The notes beneath the pieces were generated by a model that saw only the letters and a list, made by a program, of their open reading frames with translations, made no database searches and was not told where the DNA came from. The position numbers were made by a program, and so were the translations under genes. This document shows positions 26,547 through 35,485 of a stretch of 64,000 nt of DNA, one piece after another. Where the stretch lies: NCBI RefSeq assembly GCF_003344785.1, contig NZ_QPMK01000006.1:124001-188000 (forward strand), read 5' to 3'. This DNA is from Thalassococcus profundi. GTDB lineage: Bacteria > Pseudomonadota > Alphaproteobacteria > Rhodobacterales > Rhodobacteraceae. Each line of letters opens with the position of its first letter. The stretch's first letter is position 1.

Positions 26547-29432
26547 TTGTCGCTCTTCCTCGTTGTTGCCTTGCCGTTTCTGGGTGCGCTTCTGCCGGGT
26601 CTGCTGAACGGTGCGGGGCGAAAGGTCTGCGCCGGAACCACCTTCGCCGTCACCCTGACCGCCCTGATCGGCCTGCTCTCGAACCTGCCCGCGCTTTTGA
26701 ACGGAGAGGTCGTGCAGGCCCGCGTCGACTGGCTGCCGGGGCTGGGGATGAACATGAACCTGATGATGGACGGGCTGGGGGCGTTCTTTGCCTGCCTGAT
26801 CCTGGGCATCGGCCTGCTGATCATCGCCTATGCGCGCAGCTACCTGTCGCGCAACGACAACATGGGCGAGTTCTTCACCTACCTGCTGCTCTTCCAGGGC
26901 GCGATGGTGGGGATCGTCCTGTCGGACAACATCCTGGTTCTGCTGGTGTTCTGGGAGCTGACGTCGCTGTCGTCCTTCCTGCTCATCGGCTACTGGAAAC
27001 ACCTGCCCGAAGGCCGTCAGGGCGCGCGCATGGCGCTCACCGTGACCGGCATGGGCGGGCTCGCGATGATCGGCGGCATGCTGATCCTGGGCAACATCGC
27101 CGGGTCCTATGACCTGAGCGTGATCCTGACCCAGCGCGAGGCAATCCAGGCCGATCCGCTTTACGTGCCGGCGCTGGTGCTGATCCTTCTGGGCTGTTTC
27201 ACCAAGTCGGCGCAGTTCCCGTTCCACTTCTGGCTGCCGCACGCCATGGCCGCGCCGACGCCGGTGTCGGCCTATCTGCATTCGGCGACCATGGTGAAGG
27301 CCGGGATTTTCCTCATGGCGCGCATGTGGCCGGTGCTGTCGGGCACGCCTGAATGGTTCTACCTCGTCACCACCGCTGGCCTCGTCACCATGGTGCTGGG
27401 CGCGGTGATCGGCCTTTTCAAACATGACCTGAAGGCGCTGCTGGCCTTTTCCACCGTGTCGCACCTGGGTCTCATCACCATGCTGCTGGGCACCGGCACG
27501 GCCTTCGGCGCCATGGCGGCGGTGTTCCATATCCTCAACCACGCGACCTTCAAGGCGGCGCTCTTCATGTCCGCCGGGATCATCGACCACGAGGCGCATA
27601 CCCGCGACATCCGCCGCCTGGGCGGGCTGCGGCACCTGATGCCCGTGACCTTCGTGATCGCCACCATCGCGGCGCTGTCGATGGCGGGCATCCCGTTCTT
27701 CAACGGCTTCCTGTCCAAGGAGATGTGGCTCGAGGAAACCACCCACACCTATCTCTTCGGCCCCGAATGGCTGGTCCCGGCGCTGGCGACCTTCGGCGCG
27801 GTCTTCTCCGCCGCCTATTCCTTCCGCTACATCGGGCACGTGTTCCTGGGCGAGGAACGCCACGACTATCCCGCCCACCCGCACGATCCGCCCGCAGGCA
27901 TGTGGCTGCCGCCCGCGTTCCTGACGGTGCTCGTCGTCGTGATCGGCGTGGCGCCCCTCCTGGCGCAACCGGCGGTGAAATTCGTGACCGCCGCCGTTCT
28001 TGGCGGCGTCGAGGAGGTGCCGGGCGCCTACTTGGCGATCTGGCACGGCTTCACGCCAGCGCTCTTCATGTCGGTGATCGCGGTGGTGGGCGGCCTTGTC
28101 CTGCTGGCGCTCTTCACGCCGCTGCTGAAGCTCTGGGACGCGGCACCCCGGCCAGAGGCCAAGACCATCTTCGAAGCCATTGTCGAAGCCTTCGCGCGGC
28201 TGGCGCGCGACACGACGCAGACGCTGCACAACGGCGCCTTCACGCAATATGCGGGCATCCTCGCGCTGACCATCGTCGCGGCGGGCAGCCATGCCTGGCT
28301 GACCGGCAGCGATGCCGGACCCGCGCGCGACGCGTCGCCGGTGAACATCATCGCGGCGCTGGGCTGGCTGGCGCTGATCCTTGCCACCGCTTTCCTTGTC
28401 ATCAAGCACCGCAACCGCCTGCTGGCGCTGATCCTCATGGGCATCGTCGGCACGGTGGTGTCCGTGGGCTTTGCCTTCTTCAGCGCGCCGGACCTCGCCA
28501 TGACGCAGATCTCGGTCGAGGTGGTGACGATCATCCTGCTGCTCCTGGCTTTGAACTTCCTGCCCGACACGACCCCCAGCGAAAGCAGCCTGGGCAAGAA
28601 GCTGCGCGACGGGATCATCGCGCTGGCGGGCGGGGCGGCGACCTTTGTCTTCAGCTATCACCTGCTGCTGCGCGAGGCGGTGACAACGCCGATTTCCGAA
28701 TACCATCTCGAGAACTCCTACAAGGGCGGCGGCGGCACCAACGTCGTCAACGTGATCCTCGTGGATTTCCGCGGTTTCGACACCTATGGCGAGATCATCG
28801 TTCTGGGCATCGCGGCGCTGGTGATCTTTGCCCTGACGGAAACCCTGCTGGGCGGGCCGGTGCGCGCGCGTCTGCTGAACCGCGTGCCGGACAAGCCGCT
28901 GGCGGGCGACCGGCATCCGTTGATGATGGTGGTGCTGACGCGGGTGATGATGCCCGTGGTGCTGATGGTCGCGGTCTACATCTTCCTGCGCGGGCACAAC
29001 GAACCCGGCGGCGGCTTCATCGCGGGCCTCGTCGCCGCCATCGCCGTTGTGATGCAGTACATGGCCAGCGGCTTTGCCTGGGCCACGGAACGCCAGCGCT
29101 ATCCCTATCACGGGATCATCGGCGCGGGCGTGCTGGTGGCGGGTCTGACCGGCATCGGGGCCTGGTTCACCGGCCACGAGTTCCTGACCTCGTCCTTCGG
29201 TTATTTCCGCATCCCGCCGATGGAGGAGTTCGAGCTTGCCAGCGCCGCGGCCTTCGATCTGGGCGTGTTCCTGGCGGTGCTGGGCGCGGTCATGCTGTCG
29301 CTGGAGAGCTTTTCGCGGCTCGCCCGTCGCGCGCATGTGGAGGACTCCGAATACGCCATGGACATCGACCCCAGCCGCGAAGATGACGCCGCGGCCACCG
29401 CGACCGCACTGAACCCCGGCAAGGAGGGCTGA
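26547..29432 (+). CDS. mrpA: Na+/H+ antiporter Mrp subunit A-B fusion
   Basis: Large subunit of the multisubunit Mrp (Mnh/Pha) cation/proton antiporter in the inner membrane. The 961-residue protein has the NADH-quinone-oxidoreductase-like antiporter core (about 60-450; CFTKSAQFPFHFWLPHAM, HLGLITMLLGTGTAFG), the MrpA-specific C-terminal part, and a fused MrpB domain from about 780 (LTRVMMPVVLMVAVYIF, GHNEPGGGFIAGLVAA). The start is TTG at 26547 with GGAG 6 nt upstream. Fusion of A and B is known in Sinorhizobium PhaAB, so it is family-typical for alphaproteobacteria. First gene of mrpABCDEFG. Confidence 0.95.
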   Translation: MSLFLVVALPFLGALLPGLLNGAGRKVCAGTTFAVTLTALIGLLSNLPALLNGEVVQARVDWLPGLGMNMNLMMDGLGAFFACLILGIGLLIIAYARSYLSRNDNMGEFFTYLLLFQGAMVGIVLSDNILVLLVFWELTSLSSFLLIGYWKHLPEGRQGARMALTVTGMGGLAMIGGMLILGNIAGSYDLSVILTQREAIQADPLYVPALVLILLGCFTKSAQFPFHFWLPHAMAAPTPVSAYLHSATMVKAGIFLMARMWPVLSGTPEWFYLVTTAGLVTMVLGAVIGLFKHDLKALLAFSTVSHLGLITMLLGTGTAFGAMAAVFHILNHATFKAALFMSAGIIDHEAHTRDIRRLGGLRHLMPVTFVIATIAALSMAGIPFFNGFLSKEMWLEETTHTYLFGPEWLVPALATFGAVFSAAYSFRYIGHVFLGEERHDYPAHPHDPPAGMWLPPAFLTVLVVVIGVAPLLAQPAVKFVTAAVLGGVEEVPGAYLAIWHGFTPALFMSVIAVVGGLVLLALFTPLLKLWDAAPRPEAKTIFEAIVEAFARLARDTTQTLHNGAFTQYAGILALTIVAAGSHAWLTGSDAGPARDASPVNIIAALGWLALILATAFLVIKHRNRLLALILMGIVGTVVSVGFAFFSAPDLAMTQISVEVVTIILLLLALNFLPDTTPSESSLGKKLRDGIIALAGGAATFVFSYHLLLREAVTTPISEYHLENSYKGGGGTNVVNVILVDFRGFDTYGEIIVLGIAALVIFALTETLLGGPVRARLLNRVPDKPLAGDRHPLMMVVLTRVMMPVVLMVAVYIFLRGHNEPGGGFIAGLVAAIAVVMQYMASGFAWATERQRYPYHGIIGAGVLVAGLTGIGAWFTGHEFLTSSFGYFRIPPMEEFELASAAAFDLGVFLAVLGAVMLSLESFSRLARRAHVEDSEYAMDIDPSREDDAAATATALNPGKEG

Positions 29433-29434
29433 GC

Positions 29435-29776
29435 ATGGAATTTCTCGTCGCCTCCGCCATCGGGCTATTGACCGCTGCCGGGATCTACCTGGTGCTGCGG
29501 CTGCGGACCTTTCCGGTGATCATCGGCACTTCGCTGCTGACCTACGCGGTCAACGTCTTCCTGTTCGCCAGCGGCCGGTTGACCGTCGGCGCTCCGCCGA
29601 TCCTGCGGGCGGGCGTGGACAGCTATACCGATCCGCTACCGCAGGCGCTGGTGCTGACGGCGATCGTGATCTCCTTCGGCATGACCGCCGTGGTGGTGGT
29701 GATCGCGCTCGGCGCCTACCTCGGGAGCGATGACGACCACGTCAACGATGCCCCCGAAGAGGAGGGCACGCCATGA
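29435..29776 (+). CDS. mrpC: Na+/H+ antiporter subunit MrpC
   Basis: A 113-residue, three-TM subunit homologous to NuoK (LLTAAGIYLVLRLRTFPVIIG, LTYAVNVFLFASG, QALVLTAIVISFGMTAVVVV). It starts 2 nt after the mrpAB stop; its own stop overlaps mrpD by 4 nt. The final segment is acidic (SDDDHVNDAPEEEG). Confidence 0.95.
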   Translation: MEFLVASAIGLLTAAGIYLVLRLRTFPVIIGTSLLTYAVNVFLFASGRLTVGAPPILRAGVDSYTDPLPQALVLTAIVISFGMTAVVVVIALGAYLGSDDDHVNDAPEEEGTP

Positions 29777-31521
29777 CCCACTGGATCGTCGCGCCCGTCG
29801 TCCTGCCCGCGATGCTGGCGGCCTTCATCGTGCTGGTGGTGCGGTTCCACATCAACCTTGCGCGGGTCTTTTCGGTCGCGGGCACGCTGGCGCTGCTGGG
29901 GATCAGCGCGGGGCTCGCCTGGCAGGTGTCGGACGGCAGCGTCGGGCTCTACCAGCTCGGCGACTGGGCCGCGCCCTTCGGCATCGTGCTGGTCGCCGAC
30001 CGGCTGTCGACGATGATGATCCTGCTGACCTCGGTGCTGGCGGTGCTGGTGCTGCTTTACGCCATCGGGTCCGGGTGGGACAAACGCGGGCAGCATTTTC
30101 ACGCGCTCTACCAGTTCCAGCTCATGGGCATCATGGGGGCGTTCCTGACCGGCGACGTCTTCAACCTCTTCGTCTTTTTCGAAGTGCTGCTGATCGCCTC
30201 CTACGGGCTGATGATCCACGCCGGCGGCAACGCGCGGCTGCGGGCGGGCACGCAATACGTGCTCTACAACCTGCTGGGCTCGACCCTGTTCCTGTTCGCG
30301 CTGGGTGCCATCTATGCCGAGACCGGGACGCTCAACATGGCCGACCTTGCGGTCCGCGTGGCCGAGATCGACCCGGCGAACAGCACCGGCATCCGCGTCG
30401 CGGCGGTGCTGCTGCTCATGGTCTTCGCGATCAAGGCGGCTGTGGCGCCGCTGCACTTCTGGCTGCCGTCGAGCTATTCCGAGGCGCCCGCACCCGTCGC
30501 CGCACTTTTCGGCATCATGACAAAGGTCGGCGCCTATGCGATCATCCGCATCTACACGATGGTGTTTCCGCCCGAGCTCGAGACCACGGGCGGGCTTTTC
30601 GGCACCTGGCTGCTGCCGGTGGCGCTGATCGGCCTGCTGATCGGCATGACCGGCGTGCTGGGGGCAAAGCGGCTGGACCGGCTGGTGGCCTTTTCGGTGA
30701 TCGGGTCGATGGGCATGTTGATGACGGCGGTGGCGCTCTTTACCCCGGCGGGCATCAGCGCCGCGCTGTACTACGTGATTCATTCGACGCTGGCCACGGC
30801 GGCGCTGTTCCTGATCGTCGACCTGGTGCGCAGCGGACGCGGAGAGGCCGGTGTCGGCCTCAGCGCCGCGATGCCCGTGACGGGTGGGGCAGTGATCGCG
30901 GCCATGTTCTTTGTCGCGGCCATCGCCATGGCCGGCCTCCCGCCGCTGTCGGGTTTCATCGGCAAGCTGCTGGTGCTGCAGGCCAGCTTCGCATCGCCGC
31001 TGGTCTGGTGGGCCTGGGCGGTCATCCTGGGGTCGAGCCTGGTGGCCGTCGTGGGCTTTTCCCGCGCCGGCAGCCTGGTGTTCTGGAAGGCGCACCAGGT
31101 CGCGGGCGAGGCCGAGGACGAGACCAGCCCCGAAGACAACCGCGGCGCCCACGAGGCGCACGACCCTGCGCGCCGCATCCCGGTGCTGGAGCTTGCCGCC
31201 ATCGGCGGGTTGATCGCGCTGCTGGTCGCGCACACTGTGCTGGCCGGACCGGTCATGCGCTACATGGAGACCACGACCGCGCAGCTCTTCGCGCCGCAGC
31301 CCTATATCGACACGGTGCTGAACACGCCGGGCAAGGACCTGTCCAACGCCAAGGGCAAGTTCGACGATTACGAAAAGGACGCAGGCTACGGCGAACCCGC
31401 TGACGGCGAAGCCGGGGCAGGGTACGGAGACTCCGATGCAGAGGCGGCGGACGCCGGCGCTTCCGATAGGGACACCGGTTCGGCGGACGCCTCCGAACCT
31501 GCCGCCGAGGGAGGCAACTGA
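29773..31521 (+). CDS. mrpD: Na+/H+ antiporter subunit MrpD with acidic C-terminal extension
   Basis: NuoN/NuoM-like antiporter subunit. The first about 510 residues are the usual MrpD core (FNLFVFFEVLLIASYGLMIH, IKAAVAPLHFWLPSSYSEAP), with about 14 membrane segments. The total is 582 residues, longer than the usual 490-520. The extra C-terminus after about residue 530 is low-complexity and acidic (GEPADGEAGAGYGDSDAEAA...), a tail not found in textbook MrpD. It overlaps mrpC by 4 nt and ends 1 nt before mrpE. Confidence 0.94.
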   Translation: MTHWIVAPVVLPAMLAAFIVLVVRFHINLARVFSVAGTLALLGISAGLAWQVSDGSVGLYQLGDWAAPFGIVLVADRLSTMMILLTSVLAVLVLLYAIGSGWDKRGQHFHALYQFQLMGIMGAFLTGDVFNLFVFFEVLLIASYGLMIHAGGNARLRAGTQYVLYNLLGSTLFLFALGAIYAETGTLNMADLAVRVAEIDPANSTGIRVAAVLLLMVFAIKAAVAPLHFWLPSSYSEAPAPVAALFGIMTKVGAYAIIRIYTMVFPPELETTGGLFGTWLLPVALIGLLIGMTGVLGAKRLDRLVAFSVIGSMGMLMTAVALFTPAGISAALYYVIHSTLATAALFLIVDLVRSGRGEAGVGLSAAMPVTGGAVIAAMFFVAAIAMAGLPPLSGFIGKLLVLQASFASPLVWWAWAVILGSSLVAVVGFSRAGSLVFWKAHQVAGEAEDETSPEDNRGAHEAHDPARRIPVLELAAIGGLIALLVAHTVLAGPVMRYMETTTAQLFAPQPYIDTVLNTPGKDLSNAKGKFDDYEKDAGYGEPADGEAGAGYGDSDAEAADAGASDRDTGSADASEPAAEGGN

Positions 31522-31522
31522 C

Positions 31523-32023
31523 ATGAAACGCGCCGCACGCTCGGTCTTTCCGCATCCCTTTCTCACGGTCCTGCTGATCGTCAGCTGGTGCCTTCTCAAC
31601 AACAGTTTCACGCTGGGAACCGTCGTCTTCGGCATCATCCTGGGGTTCCTGATCCCGCAGGGCACCGCCGCCTACTGGCCCGGTGCGCCGCGCGGCATCA
31701 AGGCGGGCAAGTTCATCTCCTACCTGCTGCTGGTGCTCTGGGACATCCTGGTCGCAAACGTGCAGGTGGCCTGGATCGTCCTGACCCGCAGCAACGCCGG
31801 GATGCGCACGCATTGGGTCACGGTCCCGCTGGAGATCCGCACGCCCGAGGCGATCACCATTCTCGCGGGCACCATCACCCTGACCCCGGGCACGGTCACG
31901 GCCGACATGTCCGACGAGGGCCATTGCCTGCTGGTCCACGCGCTTGACGCCGCCTCGCCTGAAGAGGTGCGCGACGAGATCAAGAACCGCTACGAACGCC
32001 GTCTCAAGGAGATTTTCGAATGA
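31523..32023 (+). CDS. mrpE: Na+/H+ antiporter subunit MrpE
   Basis: A 166-residue subunit: two or three N-terminal membrane segments (about 10-65), then the conserved cytoplasmic part VPLEIRTPEAITILAGTITLTPGTVTADM characteristic of MrpE. It starts 1 nt after the mrpD stop with GAGG upstream, and its stop overlaps mrpF by 4 nt. In frame, an earlier start inside mrpD would add a non-family N-terminus. Confidence 0.95.
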   Translation: MKRAARSVFPHPFLTVLLIVSWCLLNNSFTLGTVVFGIILGFLIPQGTAAYWPGAPRGIKAGKFISYLLLVLWDILVANVQVAWIVLTRSNAGMRTHWVTVPLEIRTPEAITILAGTITLTPGTVTADMSDEGHCLLVHALDAASPEEVRDEIKNRYERRLKEIFE

Positions 32024-32307
32024 TCGCCCCCGACCGGCTTTACGACCTCGCCCTTGTCATCGCCTTCGCCGCCGTTGCGCTGGCGCAGATCCTCGCCATG
32101 ATCCGCCTGGTCATCGGCCCGACCACGGGCGATCGCATCCTGGCACTCGACACCATGGTGATCGACGCCATCGGGATGATCGTGCTGGTGGGCCTCGCGC
32201 AAGGCACGCAGATCTATTTCGAGGCGGCGCTGATCTTTGCCATGCTGGGCTTCGTATCGACCGTGGCCTATGCGCGGTTCATCCTGCGGGGGGACATCAT
32301 CGAATGA
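32020..32307 (+). CDS. mrpF: Na+/H+ antiporter subunit MrpF
   Basis: A 95-residue, three-TM subunit with the MrpF hallmark IRLVIGPTTGDRILALDTM. It overlaps mrpE and mrpG by 4 nt each (ATGA), so the whole operon is translationally coupled. Confidence 0.95.
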   Translation: MIAPDRLYDLALVIAFAAVALAQILAMIRLVIGPTTGDRILALDTMVIDAIGMIVLVGLAQGTQIYFEAALIFAMLGFVSTVAYARFILRGDIIE

Positions 32308-32702
32308 CCGGAACTGTGATCCCCGAAATCCTCATCGCCATCTGCCTGCTCATGGGCGCGCTGTTCATGCTGGTGGGGTCCTTCGGCCTGCTCAAGCTCG
32401 ACAGCCCGATGAAGCGGATGCACGCGCCCACCAAGGCCAGCACGCTGGGCGTCGGCGCACTGCTGTTGGCGTCCATGCTGCACTCCTTTGCCTTCGATGA
32501 CGGGTCGTTGCACGAAATCCTGATCATGGCCTTCCTGTTCGTGACCGCGCCGATCTCGGCCAATTTCATCGCCAAGGTGGCGATCCACCGGGGCCGCGAC
32601 ATGCCCACGCCCGAGCCGCCGAAGGACCAGACCTGGTCGACGCTCGACGTGCCCGCAGAGACCGGCAGCCCGGACGCGCCCGAGGCGCCGGTCCGGGGGT
32701 AG
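32304..32702 (+). CDS. mrpG: Na+/H+ antiporter subunit MrpG
   Basis: A 132-residue subunit with three membrane segments and the MrpG motif LKLDSPMKRMHAPTKASTLGVG. A hydrophilic, proline-rich C-terminus (about 95-132) extends the usual 100-120 residue protein. Last gene of the mrp operon; no clear terminator hairpin follows before the convergent SnoaL-like gene. Confidence 0.95.
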   Translation: MTGTVIPEILIAICLLMGALFMLVGSFGLLKLDSPMKRMHAPTKASTLGVGALLLASMLHSFAFDDGSLHEILIMAFLFVTAPISANFIAKVAIHRGRDMPTPEPPKDQTWSTLDVPAETGSPDAPEAPVRG

Positions 32703-32711
32703 CCGCCGCCG

Positions 32712-33101
32712 TCAGAAGAGTCCGTTTTCATTGGCCGATGGTCCGCCGATGACTTGCAGCACGTCCCAGTGTTCGACGATCTTGCCCGCGGCGTCGAAGC
32801 GGAAGATGTCGATCCCGGCATAATCGTCCGAGCCGGGCCAGACCTGGTGACAATGCAGGACCACGAGGTCGCCTTCGGCCACGCTGCGTTTGAAGGTCAC
32901 GGACTTGCCGGGATAGTCGCGCGCCATCCGTTCGAAATAGTCGACGAAGGCCTGTTTGCCGTCCGCCACATGCGGGTTGTGCTGGATATAGACATCGCCG
33001 GCATAGGTGTCGATCGCGCTCTGCGGATCGCACCAATTGAACATGCGGTCGTAGAAATCCATGGCATCGGCCTTCATCTGTTCGAGCCTTGGGTCGGGCA
33101 T
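32712..33101 (-). CDS. SnoaL/NTF2-like protein
   Basis: A 129-residue protein with the cone-shaped NTF2/SnoaL fold pattern: DPQSAIDTYAGDVYIQHNPHVADGKQAFVDYF and EGDLVVLHCHQVWPG then IDIFRFDAAGKIVEHWDVLQ. SnoaL-like proteins are polyketide cyclases, isomerases or uncharacterised hydrolases; no specific function can be assigned. The C-terminal WDVLQVIGGPSANENGLF is typical of the group annotated as nuclear transport factor 2 family. Convergent with mrpG. Confidence 0.85.
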   Translation of the reverse strand: MPDPRLEQMKADAMDFYDRMFNWCDPQSAIDTYAGDVYIQHNPHVADGKQAFVDYFERMARDYPGKSVTFKRSVAEGDLVVLHCHQVWPGSDDYAGIDIFRFDAAGKIVEHWDVLQVIGGPSANENGLF

Positions 33102-33154
33102 TGAACGCTCCCTGCTGCGGACTTACGTGAAAAATATGGCTGTTCGGCGCCTCC

Positions 33155-33168
33155 TTGATTCGGATCAA
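33155..33168 (+). promoter_or_regulatory. Fnr/FnrL box
   Basis: TTGAT TCGG ATCAA, a perfect TTGAT-N4-ATCAA palindrome, centred about 63 nt before the universal stress protein start. If transcription starts near 33203 the box is at -41.5, the class II activator position. Oxygen-limited induction by an Fnr-type regulator is the likely meaning. Confidence 0.85.
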
Positions 33169-33224
33169 GGCGCGCCGGGACACAGCCGCTAAAGTACTCC
33201 TGAACTGCAGAAGGAGGACAGGAC

Positions 33225-33659
33225 ATGTTCAAGACAATTCTGGTCGCCGCCGACGGCTCCGATCATGCGGCAGCCGCGGTGGCCGCGGCGGCGGAAATGG
33301 CCGCGCAGTCGGACGCCGATCTGCATCTGATCCATGTGCCCGAGGTGCAGGTCACGGCGATCGCGGTCGGGGCCGCGGCGGTGACCATCCCGGTCAACGA
33401 AGAGGAAACACAGGACGCCGCCAAGGAGGTGCTGAGCGCCGCCGAAGCCCAGGCCGGCGCCACGGGCGCGACGGTGGTGTCGAGCGAGATACGCCAGGGC
33501 GATCCCGCCGAAGCCATCCTCGCGCGCGCCAGGGAGGTCGGCGCCGACCTGCTGGTCCTGGGGCGCCGCGGCCGTGGCACGCTTAAGGGTCTGCTTCTGG
33601 GCAGCGTATCGCAGAAGTTGTCGGCACTGGCGGACAGCGCCGTTCTGACGGTCAAATGA
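33225..33659 (+). CDS. Universal stress protein (UspA family)
   Basis: A 144-residue UspA-domain protein. The ATP-binding signature G-x2-G-x9-G-S is present in LGRRGRGTLKGLLLGSVSQKL near the C-terminus, and the N-terminus FKTILVAADGSDHA fits the family. AGGAGG lies 6 nt upstream of the ATG. The Fnr box upstream indicates regulation by oxygen; UspA genes under FnrL are known in Rhodobacter-type bacteria. Convergent with the GNAT gene, 4 nt apart. Confidence 0.94.
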   Translation: MFKTILVAADGSDHAAAAVAAAAEMAAQSDADLHLIHVPEVQVTAIAVGAAAVTIPVNEEETQDAAKEVLSAAEAQAGATGATVVSSEIRQGDPAEAILARAREVGADLLVLGRRGRGTLKGLLLGSVSQKLSALADSAVLTVK

Positions 33660-33663
33660 CGCC

Positions 33664-34125
33664 TCAGCGGTCGAGGTCGCGGCGCATCGTGGCGGTGTCG
33701 CCGGACCGGCTGAGTTCCTCGTAACCGGCGGAGAAGTAGGCGTTGAGCGCCGGTTCGTTGTCGGTGTCGCATTTCAGCGTGACGGTCAGGGCGCCCAGGT
33801 CGCGCGCCGCCTGTTCCACCAGCGCGGTCACCTGTTCGCCGGCACCGCCGCGGGCGCTTTCGTCGAGGAAGACGTAGGTGAGGTGCCGCACCTCGGGCCC
33901 GATGCCGATGCGCAGGGCGAAGAAACCGACCTCTTGGCCGGAGCCGTTTAGCAGGTAGAACGAGGCGTCGTCGGGATCGGCGAGCCACTTCTCCTGCCAT
34001 TCCAGCGGATCGAACGGGTATTTGGCATTGGGATTGACCAGGGCCAGTTCGTCCTCGTCGGTGAGCATCGCGGCCAGGGGCCGAAGATCGAAGGGCGCGT
34101 TGGGTCGGGCGGAAAGAGCGGGCAT
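33664..34125 (-). CDS. GNAT-family N-acetyltransferase
   Basis: A 153-residue acetyltransferase. LTYVFLDESARGGAGEQVTALVEQAARDL is a variant acetyl-CoA loop (the usual RxxGxG reads ARGGAG), followed by VTLKCDTDNEPALNAYFSAGYEEL, the typical GNAT C-terminal beta-bulge region. GAGAGGA lies 6-8 nt before the ATG; longer in-frame starts read into the repeat-containing intergenic region. Substrate unknown. Confidence 0.85.
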   Translation of the reverse strand: MPALSARPNAPFDLRPLAAMLTDEDELALVNPNAKYPFDPLEWQEKWLADPDDASFYLLNGSGQEVGFFALRIGIGPEVRHLTYVFLDESARGGAGEQVTALVEQAARDLGALTVTLKCDTDNEPALNAYFSAGYEELSRSGDTATMRRDLDR

Positions 34126-34226
34126 GCGGGTCCTCTCTTCGTGTTGAGCGTGTCGTGTTGAGCGTATCGAAAGGCCGTGAGTGGCACAGGGCGCGCGCCG
34201 GTGCAACAGCCGCGGCCTATGTGAGC

Positions 34227-34330
34227 GAAGGGTTCGAGGGGCCAGCCTCTCGAGCTCCTCGGAGATTTTACCGCGAGTTTTGCAAAGCGAAACTTGCGGG
34301 CGGCAAGATGAAGGTGAATTGGGGCGGAAC
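34227..34330 (+). repeat. Dispersed intergenic element, copy B
   Basis: TCGAGGGGCCAGCCTCTCGA forms a 9-bp stem with one mismatch; it is followed by GCTCCTCGGAGATTTTACCG and, further on, GGCAAGATGAAGGTGAATTG. The order hairpin, CTC(C/T)CGGAG, T-rich run and (C/G)AAGATGAAG is the same as in the elements at 24881-24922, 56598-56649 and 59169-59225, though this copy is more diverged. It fills most of the 277-nt gap between the GNAT gene and tcuB, which holds no gene. Confidence 0.5.
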
Positions 34331-34402
34331 GCGTAGCGCAAGACGCGGGAGCGCTTTCCGTGCTGATGGCACATGCGTTTCATGATGTCCGAAAGCAAAG
34401 AT

Positions 34403-35485
34403 TCAGCCGCGTTTGACCTGCGCATCCCGGATCAGCGCGGCCATGCGGTAAAAGCCGTGCGCCATTTTCGAATAGGGCGTGCTGAGAAAGAACGTGAGGA
34501 CCGCGCCCAGGTGGATCGCCAGCAGCGGCGCCACGAACGTGGTGCCGGTCGCGGCGTAGAGCATCAGGCCGGTGAGGCCGGTCAGCCCCAGCAGCAGGAC
34601 GAACGCCATCTCCGCCCCCCAGAGCGCCGGTGCGCCGAGCGCCGGGTCGGCCTTGATCTTGAGCCGGACCAGGGCGGCGGTGCCGATGGTCAGCAGGAGG
34701 CCACCCGGCACGCCCAGCAGTTTCGGCAGGCTGAAGAGACCGTAGGGAGCGGGCATGTCGAACACGTAGTGCAGCACCGTGCCACTGGCGGTGGAGGCGA
34801 AGCAGAGCAGAAACCCCCACATCACGGCCTGGTGGGCGTGGCGGCGGGCGTTGGTGAACCGGTCCTCGTCTTCGAAGTTGCAGCCCTGTCCCTGGCCGCC
34901 GGCGAGGTTCCGCATCGTGGCGGCGCTGCGTCCGGCGTCCCTGAGATGGGCAAGGGTGATGCGCTGGCCGCCGACCTCGGTCCAGTAGCGGCGCAGGCCG
35001 ATGCAGATGGCCACGAGCGGAAGCAGGAAGGCGGGCAGGAAGATCGCTACCATGGTGCCATGCGCCAGAACCGCGTAAAAGCCGTCGCCGCTGGCGGGGG
35101 CCAGGGCCGCGGCGGCCCAGAAGAGGGCGGCGATACCGAACACCAGCGCCGTGGCCAGCGCCACGCCGGACCGCTGGAACAGCCGCGCCGGTGCTGCGGG
35201 CCAGGCGAAGCGTTCCCAGGTCTCGTGCCGTGCCTCGGCCAGGGCTGCGGGCAGGTTCAGGGCGAATTCATGCGGTTCCGTGTATTGGCAGGCGTAATAG
35301 CAGCCGCGGCAGTTGTGGCAGAGGTTGGCCAGCTGCGTGAGGTCGCCCGCGCCGAAAGCGCGTTCCTTGAACATCGCCGGGAAGACCGCGCAATAGCCTT
35401 CGCAATAGCGACAGGCGTTGCAGATCTCGACCTGCCGCGCGGCTTCGGCCAGTTTCGGGGTGAGGTCGGTGTCGTCATAGGGCAT
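34403..35485 (-). CDS. tcuB: Tricarballylate utilisation protein TcuB (Fe-S/membrane electron carrier)
   Basis: A 360-residue protein of the TcuB/CitB family, which reoxidises FADH2 of TcuA and passes electrons to the quinone pool in Salmonella tricarballylate catabolism. The N-terminus has two Cys clusters (CNACRYCEGYCAVFP and CHNCRGCYYACQYTEPHEF) for two [4Fe-4S] or similar centres, followed by several membrane segments with histidines that may bind heme b (THARRHAHQAVMWGFLL region). It overlaps tcuA by 11 nt. The assignment is firm for the family; the substrate partner is inferred from tcuA. Confidence 0.92.
   Translation of the reverse strand: MPYDDTDLTPKLAEAARQVEICNACRYCEGYCAVFPAMFKERAFGAGDLTQLANLCHNCRGCYYACQYTEPHEFALNLPAALAEARHETWERFAWPAAPARLFQRSGVALATALVFGIAALFWAAAALAPASGDGFYAVLAHGTMVAIFLPAFLLPLVAICIGLRRYWTEVGGQRITLAHLRDAGRSAATMRNLAGGQGQGCNFEDEDRFTNARRHAHQAVMWGFLLCFASTASGTVLHYVFDMPAPYGLFSLPKLLGVPGGLLLTIGTAALVRLKIKADPALGAPALWGAEMAFVLLLGLTGLTGLMLYAATGTTFVAPLLAIHLGAVLTFFLSTPYSKMAHGFYRMAALIRDAQVKRG

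Noticed and set aside
25230-29336. A frame of about 1,370 codons open on the minus strand, mostly opposite mrpAB
   Set aside because: Only the last 369 residues (from 26339) are a real aminotransferase. The rest is antisense to a strongly conserved antiporter gene and its translation is rich in Arg, His, Gln and Asp as expected from high-GC reverse frames.
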